From contig OX463781.1 in NCBI GenBank assembly GCA_949825025.1, positions 44,137,469 through 44,201,468 on the forward strand: DNA of 64,000 bases, given 5' to 3'. This DNA is from Siphlonurus alternatus (Eukaryota; Arthropoda; Insecta; Ephemeroptera; Siphlonuridae). A program made the translations under genes and the position numbers. The notes below the pieces were generated by a model. It did no database searches. It worked only from the letters and a program-made list of their open reading frames with translations, and had not been told where the DNA came from. This document shows positions 20,540 through 33,188 of this stretch, one piece after another (the stretch's first letter is position 1; every line of letters starts with the position of its first letter).

Positions 20540-20860
20540 CAATATATTAAACCGATAGATTCTAATGGGCTATACTAGCTTATTTTGGCTAATGATATCG
20601 AGATTCAATGGTGCTTTTAAAATAAGGGCCTCTCTATATTTAAAAGGATTCCATGCATGGTAATTAATAGGTGGATGATCAAAAGCCATTTACATTAATA
20701 TGATTTTCAATGCATGGATTCTTAATATTCTTATTGGATCCTTTAAAATACTGTTAAAGCTGATGCATGGCGATCCAAACCCATGACTTCCCATTGAAAT
20801 TTTAAATTTTTTCCCTTGATTAGTTTGAATGCGGAATAACATTTCTACCAGGTCCCCTAA
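20540..20860. repeat. Possible diverged relative of the CCCAGGTAG element
   Basis: GCGGAATAACATTTCTACCAGG near 20831-20852 resembles the complement of the 13816 terminus (GCGGTAAT...TTTTCTACCTGGG). The segment also has scattered ATTCAATGG and CATGCATGG motifs. A matching left end was not found. Confidence 0.3.
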
Positions 20861-20993
20861 TTGCGTATGAATCATTGCTTTACGACGAGGTGATCCACTG
20901 ACTACATTCCATGCATGCATAAAAACCATTAAGTAAAAGGAATATTATACTTTTATAGTGCTTGTAGTGTTATATATAATATTCATGATTATA

Positions 20994-20997
<4 letters not shown>

Positions 20998-21070
<73 letters not shown>
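20998..21070. repeat. (TA)n microsatellite
   Basis: An almost pure run of alternating TA ends before CATGCATG. Confidence 0.95.
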
Positions 21071-21073
<3 letters not shown>

Positions 21074-21505
21074 GCATGATAAAGGACTATGTATACATAT
21101 ATAATTGTGCTAAAACTTTAAATTTGCTTGTGTACAAATAATATACAAATATTTACATTATTTAATTACTTATTTAAGCTAATGTATAATTAGAATATGA
21201 TATTACACTGTAAAATATATTATTTTAAAAATATTAATTAATTTTTATAAAATAATTCGGAACACGTTTTTCAATATATAGGGATATGACGTCATGTACT
21301 TGACTATACGTTAACATTATATAATATTATTACACATATCAGTTTATTTAAGACATTTAAAAATCTCAAAATCTCTCTGCTATTAATAGGATTTCTATTC
21401 ATTCAATTACATCATGACAAAATAAAAGTATCAAATAATGATATTAATTAAATAAAGTATAACTCCATGCACGCGCGAACTAGATTTGCCCTCTTCGTAC
21501 GGAGA

Positions 21506-21767
21506 GTGCATAATACAATTACAGGATAATAACAGGGCAGTGTACTGATGCTCTGCTCTGGATATATAAGGATCGAGCGGCGGCAGGGAGATGCTTTATT
21601 TATTCACTTGAAATTGTTAACTTTTAACCTAATATTTTATTATTAATATAAAGATTATAAAGAAATAAATTATACATATTACTATTACATATTTTTTTAC
21701 ATTTATAAATATTCTTTATTATCAGTAGACTGCCCTGTTATTATCCTATAATAATTGTATTATACAC
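21506..21767. mobile_element. MITE-like inverted repeat with 36-40-bp arms
   Basis: GTGCATAATACAATTACAGG plus ATAATAACAGGGCAGT at left pairs with ACTGCCCTGTTATTATCC plus TATAATAATTGTATTATACAC at right. The interior carries GATATATAAGGATCGAGCGGCGGCAG, a TATA-box-like sequence in a short GC-rich patch. No clear target duplication was found. Confidence 0.6.
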
Positions 21768-22421
21768 TATACAGGACTACAGGCAGCATAGTTGGCGCGC
21801 CACCGAGAATTCTCTTTTTTTTTTTTTTTCTTCGCCTTCATCGTTCTTCTAACTTGACTCCTATCATTCAGGAAAGTTTGTGATAGAAATATCCAAAGTT
21901 AATTATTAATGAATTTAATAGACTTTTAACTAAAAATCGTATAATTTCTTATTTTATTGTAATAAAACATATCCTAAGCTTTAAGATTCCGTTTTTCTTT
22001 TTCTTCTAACTATCCTAGAAGTGCAGAAAAAAAAATTACAAACAAAGGTACCTCAAGTCCACCTTGTCATCAAGATGGCGCCGAAAGCGCCAGGATAATT
22101 TCTTGGGACTTTTGACATTTCATTCACAAACCCAAGTACTACAAACTGTAAAAGTTTCATTAATACTCTAATTTTTTCCGACTTAAAACTATCAGCGACT
22201 GGACTAATATACCGATCGATATATACGTAAACATGCCATGCATATATACTTATTGTATTATATTTAATTTTAGTCTCTGATGATATAGACTCTGATATTA
22301 ATGATATTTTTATAATGCCAATAAACTAATAATAAATGCATTCATTATTTATTATACTACACTAAAAATTGCTCTCATAATAAATAGTTTAATATGCTCA
22401 ATATGATGTATGCATTTATAT

Positions 22422-22426
22422 ATATG

Positions 22427-22459
<33 letters not shown>

Positions 22460-22462
22460 AAT
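22422..22462. repeat. Imperfect TA-rich microsatellite
   Basis: Alternating TA with interruptions. Confidence 0.85.
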
Positions 22463-23096
22463 TATATAATTATTACGCTCTCGTCTTAGACAAATTATAT
22501 TATTTATTATAAAAGCTATCAATAAAAAAAAGGTCAAGGAAGGAGTTTGCATGATCTAACACAAAAAGCTAACATTTTTTTAAATTAAAAATTTCAATAA
22601 CTATAGAATAAAAATTCATCAAATGAAAAAAAAAAAATGCAAGCATAAAATTTAACTAAAATTTGCATGGTATTGTGTTCTAGCTGCAATAAAAAAAATC
22701 CATTGATGATTTATTATTTTATTCATTTATTTTTTCTGGTTCTAGCATTTTTCTCCAGCAATATTTTAATTCGGTTTCTACGGCAATTTCTGTTATATCA
22801 ACGGCAATTTATTATTATTTTTTTTTTTTTTTCTGCGCGAGCTCAAAGCTTATAAGGCAAGGAGGCCAAAATTTGTACTGCAATATGTGACTTTCTTAAA
22901 CTGAGTTTTATAATTATAGTATTATGCTATTATGTATATAATAATGATGAATAATATTGTGTGAAGCTGTTGTGGTAAACAGAAAAAGTTTTCAACATTC
23001 ATAGAGCTATAACGCTATAACTGAATGCAGGGTATAATTAATATACTTATATAGGCCAAGAAATCATTGTATACATCGTCCCTCGTCCGGAATAAT

Positions 23097-23257
23097 GAGC
23101 TATCTGCTTACCACGATTTCATTGCAATAATAAGCTATCTGCTATTTCAGGTGGGCGCAATTATGAGCTTTATTTTATACCAATTTACAGTTCATAATTG
23201 CGCTCACCTGAAGTAGCAGACAGCTTATTATTGCAACGAAATCGTCGTAAGCAGATA
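23097..23257. mobile_element. Palindromic MITE, ~72-bp arms
   Basis: The left arm (23097-23170) has CTATCTGCTTACCACGATTTC, TTGCAATAATAAGCTATCTG and TTTCAGGTGGGCGCAATTATG. The right arm (23188-23257) is its near-complement. The spacer is about 17 bp. Flanks are AT-rich without an obvious duplication. Confidence 0.75.
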
Positions 23258-23579
23258 TATAATAAAAATAATAAGGTTCACTTCTCCAACAAAGTTAGAT
23301 TATTTCCTCGATCGTTAATATTTTTTAAATGAAAGTATTTTCTAGGTAAAATGCATTTTAAGCTCATTCATTTGAACCCACAAAAATGCAAGATATGCTA
23401 AAAAAAAAAAAAAAAATACTGCAAGAAAAAGAGAACTTTTTAAATCCTGAATCCTTTTCAAGTAAATCAATAAGAACGAAACATAATTTAGAGAATATTT
23501 TATTTATAAAGATGCTAATCATTTTCTTCTTTAGATTTTGTAGCAGGTATAATTATTAAAAAATTATTATATATGTTGG

Positions 23580-23870
23580 CACCCAAAGCCAAATTCGGGC
23601 CAAAGCCGAAAAAAATGCGCACATCTAGTTCTGTGCATCACGAAATGAGCCAAAGCCGAAGTGAGCTTTTTTTTTCGGCTTTGGCGCATTTCATTTTGAG
23701 CAAAACTAGATTTGCTCAAATCAAAATGTTAATCTCATATCGGCATTGGCGCATTTCATTTTAGGCAAAACTTAATTCTGCGCATCGCGGTTTGAGCCAA
23801 AGCCGAAAAGAGGTTTTATTTCGGGTTTGGAGCAAAATTTTGAGCACATTTATATCTGGGCAAAATAAAA
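23580..23870. repeat. Repeat with recurring CCAAAGCCGAA words
   Basis: GCCAAAGCCGAA/TTCGGCTTTGGC occurs at least four times on both strands, separated by GCGCAT...TTTTGAGCAAAA-type words. It looks like a scrambled foldback or subterminal repeat region. A 63-residue plus frame here is a by-product. Confidence 0.6.
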
Positions 23871-24239
23871 ATGATTTTAATGAAGCAAAATTCTCAAATA
23901 AATAAACATAAATAAAATTGAAAATAATAAGACTAAACTCATAATGTATAATATTATTATACAGTATAACATATTATATGGAAGAAATTTTAACAAAAAT
24001 AATTTTTACTTTAATAGTAGAGTTTCAATGGTTAGCTATAGGCAAACTAATAATTACAATAATTATTAAATAATTGTTTCATTGAATTGAGCAAATAAAA
24101 CTATTTTGAACATTTTTCTACAATAATTTCTTGCATTTTTCTGTTAAAATTTAATGTAAAAGCATGATCAAAGCTTATGATTTCTTTCCTCGTTAATTAG
24201 AATCTGGATTGAACAGAGAAGATGTTGAGTTTCATGTCA

Positions 24240-24391
24240 CCATGGCATAATTAAGGGTATAATATAAAATGACCAAAGTTAAAAATATTTTCAAGCATGA
24301 AAATTAGGGAAAATACAATAATCTTAAAATGTTCACCTTTTCATCCCCTATCAGTAGCTAAAGTATCATCAGGTATACAAATTCGATCCAG
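24240..24391. repeat. Diverged third copy of the arm of the 24564-25076 hairpin
   Basis: CATCCCCTATCAGTAGCTAA and GTATACAAATTC near 24344-24391 match, in direct orientation to the left arm, the region around CATCCCCTACCAG and the TTTAGCTATTCTGG end of the right arm. The preceding 100 bp (GAAAATTA..ATCTTAAAATGTTCACC) also aligns loosely. Confidence 0.5.
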
Positions 24392-24483
24392 TTTTTGAAT
24401 TACAAGTTGATCGACTTATAATTTAACATGGAAGTTCCATTTCTTCATGTTAAAGTAATCAACTTAAAAATTTCATAAATCGA

Positions 24484-24486
<3 letters not shown>

Positions 24487-24555
<69 letters not shown>

Positions 24556-24560
24556 TATAT
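24487..24560. repeat. (TA)n microsatellite
   Basis: Alternating TA directly abuts the left arm of the 24564-25076 inverted repeat. Confidence 0.95.
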
Positions 24561-24563
24561 ATA

Positions 24564-24765
24564 ATATGAAACCCTTTAACCTTTAATGCATATATACATA
24601 ATAATATAATTTCCATGCGTGTAATTTAAATCCATAATAATTATAGCAAATTAATTAAGAGTAAGATAAATATGTTCAATGTTAAAAAAAATCTCACACA
24701 TGCAATTATGAAAATTATGAAATATGTATCTTAAAAAAATGTTTTCCTCTACATCCCCTACCAGA

Positions 24766-24797
<32 letters not shown>

Positions 24798-25076
24798 ATA
24801 TATATATGAATATATATATTATATATATATATAGAATATATATATATGAATTTGCATACCTGATATTTTAGCTATTCTGGTAGGGGATGTAGAGGAAAAC
24901 ATTTTTTTAAGATACATATTTCATAATTTTCATAATTGCATGTGTAAGATTTTTTTTAACATTGAACATATTTATCTTACTCTTAATTAATTTGCTATAA
25001 TTATTATGGATTTAAATTACACGCATGGAAATTATATTATTATGTATATGCATTAGAGTTTAAAGGGTTTCATATA
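24564..25076. repeat. Long inverted repeat, ~200-bp near-identical arms around a TA-rich loop
   Basis: The left arm (about 24564-24765) runs from ATATGAAACCCTTTAA to ACATCCCCTACCAGAATA. The right arm (about 24873-25076) is its complement with only a few changes, for example GCATTAGAG against CTTTAATGC. The loop is AT-rich alternating sequence. It lies downstream of the LRR gene's stop codon, so read-through would give a long double-stranded RNA. It may be a foldback MITE that took in a microsatellite. Confidence 0.85.
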
Positions 25077-26003
25077 AAAAAATAATATTTAAAGGTTTTA
25101 ACGAAATATAATATAGCTATTTTATATATATACATGACTTTTTTCATATTTTTATTCCTATTTTTTTTAATATTATTGTATTATTATTTCTCAGACATTC
25201 TATTAATAAAATTTCAAAGTTTAATCAATAAAACGATTATCATTAATTTTTATTAAATTTATTACACAATAATTGTTAATTGTTTATGTTCAACACAGGA
25301 AAGTTTTGGGTAATTTACAATTTGTACACGTATTTGTTACAACAATTTACAAGAGATACATAGTAAAAGAAGAAAGTATATTAAATTAACGTGGAATTAA
25401 GTCACATAAAAATGTCAATATTTTTTTTTAATTAATTTATTCAATAGTAGTCATCATCAACTTAATCTGCTCTAAGGACTAACCAAATTTAAAAACAATG
25501 ACTTGACCTTTTTACAGTAGAATATGCTTGAATATTAAATTATATATATACTATTTTATTGATAATTTTTATGTTATTTGAATAATTATTAATTATTACT
25601 TTTTCATTAAATTTCGATAATTAAGAAAATAATAATTTATAAAAAATCATATTTTTTAATGAATATTTAACATAATATTTAGCACTTCAGCGCATTAAAT
25701 TAAAAAAAAATATTTATAGTTTTATAATTAATGTATTTAGTATTTTATATTTAATATTCACTATTCTCGTTATAAATTAAGTGAGATTGATGGCATGGCA
25801 TTAATAATTAAATATGTATGAAGAGTAATTTTGAAATTAAAATAAAAAGTTAATTGTTCATTATTTAATTCATAAAAATTATCAATAATTTAAATCAAAA
25901 TACAAAAAAAAATATTATACAAAATAACAAGAAACATACAATAATATAATGTCTTTGGTTTATAATTCTTATTATATAGTTAGTAAAACTTAAATATGGA
26001 ACA
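25077..26003 (-). other. AT-rich 3' flank of the LRR gene, presumed 3'UTR
   Basis: This follows the stop codon at 26004 on the minus strand. Several AATAAA signals are possible in this orientation (TTTATT on the plus strand near 25436 and 25554), but in sequence this AT-rich none is convincing. No other feature was seen. Confidence 0.4.
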
Positions 26004-27211
26004 CTATAGTTTTGTTGTAGCTTGCAATTTAACATATTTAGGTGGACATCTAGGTTCTGTGTGTTTTGACGTCATACCATGTAAGAAAACTTGAGATGGA
26101 CCACTACTTACAGAATTATTACAAAGTACTGAAGGCATAGTTTTTGCTCTTCTATTTAATAATACACGTTTTGCAAGTAAAGCTAGTACTGCTAAAAGCC
26201 CAGTACATGTTACAACACTTCCCGCAGCTAATGCTGCACTTAATAATCTTGAGTCCACACTAGAAGATGCACTTGAGGATACGTCACGGACCGTAACACA
26301 CCGACCTCCACGTGGTGATGGTAATCCGTTACCCAAAGCGATGGCACCACAAACTTGATAAGGTCCTGGAGGAAGATTAGCAAAGTTCGCTCGAGGAGAT
26401 GAGCAGTTTAATCTCTGTTGAGCTACTGCTGAGCCACTGGCATACACAGCAATCGAGAGGAAACAGTCTCTCCCCGGCCATTCGACCAAACTAACCACCG
26501 TCACTGTACGTTCTGCCGTTATATTAGCATCCAGTCTGTCAAGCCTTGTAACTCTAGAGTTATCATTTCTAATTGTATCAGATGGTGTTAATGTAATTAC
26601 ATCACTACATCCTAATACAAGTGCAAGTTCATCAGAAATAGAACCTCCTCCTGCAAATAAAACAAGACAATAACGATATTTATGTCCTAATTGTAAATCT
26701 AATGATGGTAATGCTAATGCAATTGTATTTGGGTCATTAGATTGTGATGAATTACAACGTATTGGATTTGATTCAACTAATACTTCATGTATACCAATTT
26801 CTTCGTATACAAATAAAGCATCACATGAATATGGTATTGCTCCGGGATCAACAGACCAATCTAAAGCTATACGAAAACCATCATAGAAGAAGCTACGTAG
26901 AGATACTTTTGCTCCTGATACTGGGACGGGTCCTGGGCGATGTGCGGGGGCGGTTATACCGAGACTTGAACCGGGTGCGAGGGCTGGAGGGAACAGTTCG
27001 CCGGGAGGGGCGGGCTCGTCTGCCGCCAAGTCACCAGCTGCGTCGCCGCACACCAGTTCTGCCTCAGGCACCTGCGCAAGCAAGCCGTTCTCCAGAGAAG
27101 GGGGCGTGGCACACACGGCCGTGGCTACGTCGGTCGCAGGTAGACCACTCGTGTTACCACGCAGCCATGCAGCAAACGCCAACATGTTGCAGTCGCAGTT
27201 CAGGGGATTGT
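26004..27211 (-). CDS. LRR transmembrane protein, coding exon 3: LRRCT, FnIII-like region, TM, tail
   Basis: The acceptor CCCATTGTTGCAG precedes 27211, and two bases complete the codon split at 32558 (G|AC, Asp381). The exon encodes residues 381-782 and the stop (TAG, 26004-26006). It opens DNPLNCDCNMLAFAAWLRG: LRRCT cysteines at 386, 388, 414 and 435. An acidic/Pro-rich linker follows, then two beta-rich Trp/Cys-containing segments that look like fibronectin-III folds (around VSLRSFFYDGFRIALDWSV and TVTVVSLVEWPGRDC). A helix at about 705-727 is followed by basic KRVLLNRR and a 55-residue tail ending QATTKL. Base composition switches from GC-rich (27211 to ~26900) to AT-rich within the exon. 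The architecture resembles FLRT- and LRFN-type adhesion receptors; orthology is not established. Confidence 0.9.
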
Positions 27212-28017
27212 CTGCAACAATGGGAAAAATTCACCATCAGAAAAGACATTTAAATTGAAGGCATGAAAAGAGCACGTTTTCATATTTTTTCTATATATAA
27301 ATTACACAATATGAATTAAAAACATTTTGTCAATATGAATTTTTTTAATAGTTTTCCTGTTAAGAAAACTTATTTTGAAAAATATTAAATGGGGGTTTGA
27401 AAGTATATATAAAAATTGAGTCTCACAAAATTATAATATACATAATATTCATTTCTATATTCATTTATGCAGTAAAAAAAAAAATCCTCTTGTTCACTGA
27501 CTACTTTATAATCACTTAATTAGCTTTTTTCCATTTAAGTAATTATTATATTATGCTCTATATCAACATCAAGTCATCAACAAAATATTATAGATATATA
27601 TTTTTTGTATCGTATCACGTGCTGGTAAAATTGATTTTTCAAGGAAGTCGTTTATTTTCCTTAGTTACATTTTTATTTATATTACATCACAATGAATTTT
27701 GTAAGAAATGCATCAATTGACGGGTGCATACATGACCAAAATGCGTCAATTGCCCTAAAATACCAACCAACCAACCGTATGTAAAAAAATATATTTATAT
27801 ATAGAACTGCAACGTTTTAATACACAATACTATAACCCATATTATATAATTTACAATTTTCATCGATTAATCATTTAAAAAATAAGCAGTTATAAAAACT
27901 TAAATCAAGATTTTACGCTAACAACACTGACACAAAAAATCACTTTCCCATCAATATTCTAGTATTTATTCTAAACTTGGTAACAGTCTAAAAAAGCCTC
28001 ACGAATGAGAAAATAAT

Positions 28018-28022
<5 letters not shown>

Positions 28023-28084
<62 letters not shown>
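28023..28084. repeat. (TA)n microsatellite
   Basis: Pure alternating TA in the intron. Confidence 0.95.
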
Positions 28085-28086
<2 letters not shown>

Positions 28087-29355
28087 CACGAGAGCTAAAA
28101 GTAACTTAAGCTACTTTTGACATAATATTATAATAAAGAAGATTTCAAACTTTTGAAGTGAAATATCATTAAAATCTTATTTTTTTAGTTGACAACATCT
28201 TTTTAATATATATACTTATATTTATTATGTTATATATTTTTAAATATAAAATTCTAAGAAAATTTTTAATAATATATAATTGTGTTATACATTGTTGGTT
28301 TATTTTAACAATCGTAAAACCAAAGCGTGAGACAGAATATAGAAGAAGAGAAGAGAGAGAGAGCGTGAAGATATTTTTTATCAGGTAGGTAAAGGTAAGT
28401 TCTGGCGCCGCAACATTATCACGCCCCAATATGCGGAACGTCTGTACTAACTTTTTGGTCTCTGTCCGTCACAGTGAGGTGACCTGCTGTTGAGGAGAAA
28501 TAATCCCACGTTATTTTTATCCATTAGCTTACCACCTTCTTCAAGATGAAGATGACCTTCAAACTTGAAATATGAGTGATGTCAGTCTTATTATGTAAAA
28601 ATTGTAGAGTAATTTATTTGTCTTGTTTTAAATCTTATGTTAGTATAAGGGTAGCATTGTGTACTTTTATGTATGTTTTGTTGTAAAGTATAGTTTTTAA
28701 TCTATCTTTTTATAATGTCATAATTATATTATTACAATCTTGATAATTTTATTATGTTCAAATTACAGTCATATCTTGTTTCACATCGCTTGTAATTATT
28801 ATCATATCATATATATACGATGTTTTTATTTTGATAAACACGTTACGTAATTTTGAAACTTCATAAATTTATGTAATGATTCAAAATAATAAAATATAAT
28901 TTCAAATAACCACGGAGTGGAATATTTATTTTATTAGTTCTCTATTTATCGCAATTATTGAATTATTTAGGCTTTTCACAGAATCTTATATTAGAAGCTA
29001 ATGGATATAGGGTATTATTCAGAACAAATAAACAAATAAATTAAAACTATAACACATGTATTTGGACACAATTTTTAAATACGATTTTAGCCTTATTAAT
29101 ATTTGTACACATATTTTCCGAGCTTAAAGAATGGTAAACTTAATTTTTTTTGTGAACAACCATCATGTCTTTAAATGATATTGCAGATCTATAAAATTAT
29201 TAAAATTTTCATTGTTTTTCTTTGATTAATTGTAATTTATTTTAGTTAGATATTAACGCTGTACTAATATAATATAATATAATATATAATATGTACAAAA
29301 AAACATATAAATATATTAATATTATTATCATTTTAAGTACGTTATTTTAGTATAA

Positions 29356-29568
29356 AGGTGGATTCACATGGCGATTTTTATCATGCATGCGACGCGACGC
29401 GAATAATGCGCACTTGCTGTATCATCCATTGGCTGCCATACTTGGCGATTAAAAGAAAGAGGACATCGTAATTAACGTGATTCCCGGCGAATTCGCTGCT
29501 GCATAGGATTTCACAGCTTTTACGTCAAAATCGCGTTCCATCGCCGTTGTCGCCATCTGAATCCACCT
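29356..29568. mobile_element. TAA-flanked MITE, PIF/Harbinger-like
   Basis: The termini are AGGTGGATTCACATGGCGA and its near-complement TCGCCATCTGAATCCACCT, with one change. They are flanked by TAA on both sides (29353-29355 and 29569-29571). The length is 213 bp. Three-base TWA duplications are typical of PIF/Harbinger elements. The interior has GACGCGACGCGAA and an ATTCGCTGCTGCAT segment but no coding frame. Confidence 0.75.
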
Positions 29569-29890
29569 TAATACGAAAACAGTGGAACTCAGTTTTACGA
29601 AGATTAAAATTACTAATCTCAGCTTTATTATACCATAGAGACATATATGTATATTATATTCTCTATATATGACTTTACGAAGTACCATTACAATTTATAA
29701 GGACGGACACAATACCCCCTCCCCCTCCTTATCTTATGTTTCGTAAAATTACATAAAATACTACAAATTTATGTTTTATTCTTACTTGCTCTTTCTATAT
29801 GCTATTATAATTCATCATTTGTAATATCCAGCTGTTTAATTTTTTTCCTACCCTCTTTCAAGTATTACTTCCTCCCTCTCCTGAAGCAGG

Positions 29891-30041
29891 TGTACACTGG
29901 CAGACAGGTGTCCCGTGCCAGGGTCGTCCGGCTTTACAGACTGCTTGCCGGCGGACAGTGTCCCGTGAGCAGACTAGCAATTGAACGGTGCGCTCACAGC
30001 ATGACTCACAGTGAGCAGCTTTTTGTGTTGTCCGGTGTACA
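29891..30041. mobile_element. Possible short MITE with TGTACACYGG ends
   Basis: TGTACACTGGCAGACAG at left and the complement TGTACACCGGACAACAC at right bracket a GC-rich 150-bp segment with internal repeats (GTGTCCCGTGCCAG and GTGTCCCGTGAGCAG). No target duplication was found. Confidence 0.4.
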
Positions 30042-30502
30042 ATAATCAAATACTTGTTTGACGACTTACTATACTCGGATATCATTACAAATAAGATCAA
30101 CAATATTACTTTTTTTTTGTGTGTATCAATGATTTACTTTAACGTGATTGAATATATTGCATTTTAAATTTAACCAGTTTCAAATTACATAGAAATTTTA
30201 TGTAGTTAAAGTAGATTTTTTTTTTTTTTACTAAAACAGTTAAAACTGTTTATTAAGTGGAGTTCAATGACATTTTCATTAGAATATATTGTATAAATAA
30301 TTTTTTCTCGCTACTTTATTACAATAGAGCAAATATTGGGAGGGTTTAATCCACATTCTTCAGCAGTTGTAAAGAAATCTAATTGTTTGCACTGCAAATA
30401 ATGTAACTTCTTTTACATGGCACACGTGACTTTATTGTTGTGATGAAAATGTCAACAAAAAGATCATGATAAAATTATAAGCATATATAGTAATTATAAT
30501 AT

Positions 30503-30897
30503 TGTCACGTGGCGGTTTAGTTAAAAGTAATAGTAATTTATTAAGTAACGTGGAAGTGCAGCTCTGTGGTTATGCACGCAATGCTGATGCGTCTAGACGC
30601 CGCATCAGTATGGCAGTGCAATGGCCTGCAGATATTGCTGACACTTCACGTTTGGGACTTATATAAGCCGCCCCGTGACTTGGTCACTGGGTTCTCTGAA
30701 AGAATACAAATACTGATAATTATTGTACTCCTTGCGGCCTGCCCTGCCGGGCTCGGTCGCATGTATTACTATATTAATTAATTAAAGTGTGAATCTACAA
30801 GACGTCTCGAGTCTCTGTTTTGATATTCCTCTGCCCAACCACGGGAAGATCCCGTCTCAATACCACACGGAATGGTGTAACAAGCCGCTCCGTGACA
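30503..30897. mobile_element. Solo LTR of a retrotransposon (Gypsy-like), 395 bp
   Basis: It begins TGTCACGTGGCGG and ends CCGCTCCGTGACA (imperfect terminal inverted repeat with canonical TG...CA). It is flanked by ATAT on both sides (30499-30502 and 30898-30901), a 4-bp duplication. Inside are a TATA box (ACTTATATAAGCC near 30657) and a GC-rich downstream region, fitting U3-R-U5 of plus-strand polarity. No internal retroviral-type coding sequence or second LTR is adjacent, so it most likely formed by LTR-LTR recombination. Confidence 0.75.
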
Positions 30898-32265
30898 ATA
30901 TATCCTTATAATGTGGGATAGCATCATAAGTATAAATACGTGCTATTTCACTTATTATTATAATGTAATGTACTTATATTATGACACAAATTAGCATAAA
31001 TCTCTATATGCTGTTTCTCACACAAAAAGTAGGATTTTTCTGTAAAATTAAAATATTCTACTTCCACCCAACATACAAATTTTCTGTAGATATATTATAT
31101 TATCACTGATCTAGACTAAAAAAAAAATCAAAATATATGTCCATTGGGTAAACAAACAGATTTTATTCCATGTTTTCACGCTTTTCTTATATAAAGAAAA
31201 ATATCGAGAGTAAAAATCAAAATCTTTTGTACTATCAGCCAAATTTAGAACCCAAACATCTTCTGTTACTGAAAAATCCCCATGACCCCCCCCCCCCCCA
31301 TGAAGATTAAAACGTGCGTGTTATTTTAAATCTGTTAGAAATGCTGTTGCATGAAACAAAGACGGGCAGGCGTGACTGCTCCACGGGGGGACCTACTCGA
31401 TTGTTGCATGCTGCTCATTGTTTGAGAGCCACCGCCCCATCACACAACACGTCGTCTCAGCACTATATATATACGCCCTTAAAAATATCAATTTATAAGC
31501 CAGCCCAAACGCTTGGCTTAAGCACACGCAATGAAAACCTGTAATCCTTTATTACAGATCACTTCTTAAAAAAAAAAAAAAAAAAAAATGAAATAGGAAT
31601 TTTTGTATGTTAAGGTCAAAGGTGTAAAGCTTCTGTTTTGATCCAGAAGATATGGTACGTGGTAACGAAATAAATTCATATATAGCAATGATATGCATTT
31701 TATGTATTGATTATGTGTGTTTTTTTATTATAAAAATGCTGAGTTAAGATTATATTGTAACATATATCATTTGGTTGATTTAGGTGGCTTGAACTATTTA
31801 TTTTATTCATTGCTTCCATCTAGAACATAACAGCAATTAAGTGCAATGAATTTAATATAACTAAATATATGAACATTATTCTGTTTGGTTTAACATAATG
31901 AGTACACTCATATAATATTGACTCATTGAAATTATTAGTTATAATTAACTTTTTAAGGTTAATATGTTAATATCATCTATACGTAATATAAATTGATATA
32001 ATTTTGCAATAAAATATAATTTACCAAATTGTATATAAAAAATAAATAATAAATATAATAAAATTTAATGGTATATATTTTTAATTACATCTTTAACTTG
32101 AAATGAAAACATAAAAAAGCAAATACTGTTATTTTAATATAATCATGAACGAGTAAACAATTTAATCGTTTTGCAGATTTTACAGTGATAATTTCCAAAC
32201 AATTACTGCTATAATAATGTTAATTAAAATAAATATATGGCGATTTAATCAGATGAATAAAAAAT

Positions 32266-32267
<2 letters not shown>

Positions 32268-32353
<86 letters not shown>
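32268..32353. repeat. (CT)n microsatellite
   Basis: About 85 bp of CT repeats lie roughly 200 bp from the splice donor at 32557, inside the intron. Confidence 0.97.
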
Positions 32354-32357
<4 letters not shown>

Positions 32358-32557
32358 AGTTGTCAACATATATTATAATATATACACTCATTTCTATATT
32401 GGTACCATCAATCAATATTGGTGTTTACTGAATCATTGTCATGCTAATTGGCTGTTGTTTAGATCTTAATGCGACACAAAAATATTAAAATGTTACCGCC
32501 TAAGTGAGGTCAACTAGGGATTCAAGGTCAAAAAGGTCATCTTGGGTTTCTTCTCAC

Positions 32558-33188
32558 CTGAAAGTGTAATCCTCCTGAGACTCATGACTGCAGAAATGGC
32601 TTCACTTTGGACCATAGAGATATCGTTATCATCCACGCTTAGTTCTCGTAGTGACGGTAGAGGCGCCACCAGGTCTGCTGCTAGGGTGCGCAGAAAGTTG
32701 TGCGCAAGCCTCAGTTCACGCAGACGTCCAAGATGCGCCAGAGATCCTCCGGAGACTGCGACGATACGATTGTGTGAGATGTCGAGGTGCGTGAGAGAAG
32801 AGAGAGCACGAAAGGCGTCATCTTCCAGCACGTCAATCTGGTTGTGGGAGAGTATGAGGGAAACTATTGAAGTCAATTTAGCCCCAGATAAAGCTCCTTT
32901 ACGAACACTTGTTAAATTATTACGTGATAGTGATAATAATCTTAAATTTGGTAGGGGGCCCTTTAATGAACCAGATCCTAGGGCCCCCCTTATTCTATTT
33001 TCTGAAACATCAAGTTCTTCTAATGTTTTACTACTTAATTGTGAAGCTAATGATGCTAATTGTGAAGCATCTAAACGATTTCCACGTAGTCTTAATGTAC
33101 GTACTTTACGTAATAAGGTAAATGTATCTGTTGCTATTTGACTTAGAAGATTTTCACTCAAATCCACAAATGTAAGATTCCCAAGACC
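32558..33188 (-). CDS. LRR transmembrane protein, coding exon 2: leucine-rich repeats
   Basis: The acceptor TTTTTGTTACAG precedes 33188 and the donor CAG|GTGAGAAG follows 32558. The exon is 631 nt, starts in phase 0 and ends in phase 1. It encodes residues 171-380 plus one base. It is a continuous run of LRRs with LxxLxLSxNxL cores: FVDLSENLL, TLRLRGNRL, ELDVSENRI, LLSLSRNNL, SLILSHNQI, HLDISHNRI, ELRLAHNFL, ELSVDDNDI and RRITLSG. The last joins DNPLNCDC of the next exon in the canonical way, so no exon is missing. The first ~110 codons are AT-rich and the rest GC-rich. A 60-base sample at 33001-33060 has 17 G+C and one at 32701-32760 has 37. Confidence 0.92.

Larger units (their letters stand above)
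27212..32557 (-). other. Intron between LRR coding exons 2 and 3 (5,346 bp)
   Basis: The donor is CAG|GTGAGAAG at 32557 and the acceptor TTGTTGCAG ends at 27212, a phase-1 intron. Contents are a (TA)n tract (28023-28083), MITEs at 29356-29568 and 29891-30041, a solo LTR (30503-30897) and a (CT)n tract (32268-32353). A GC-richer patch at 28380-28500 is unexplained. Confidence 0.85.

Noticed and set aside
26744..27253. 169-residue plus frame opposite LRR coding exon 3, and similar frames at 32542-33141 and 35166-35493
   Set aside because: Antisense shadows. The minus-strand frame has LRR/LRRCT motifs and consistent splice sites.
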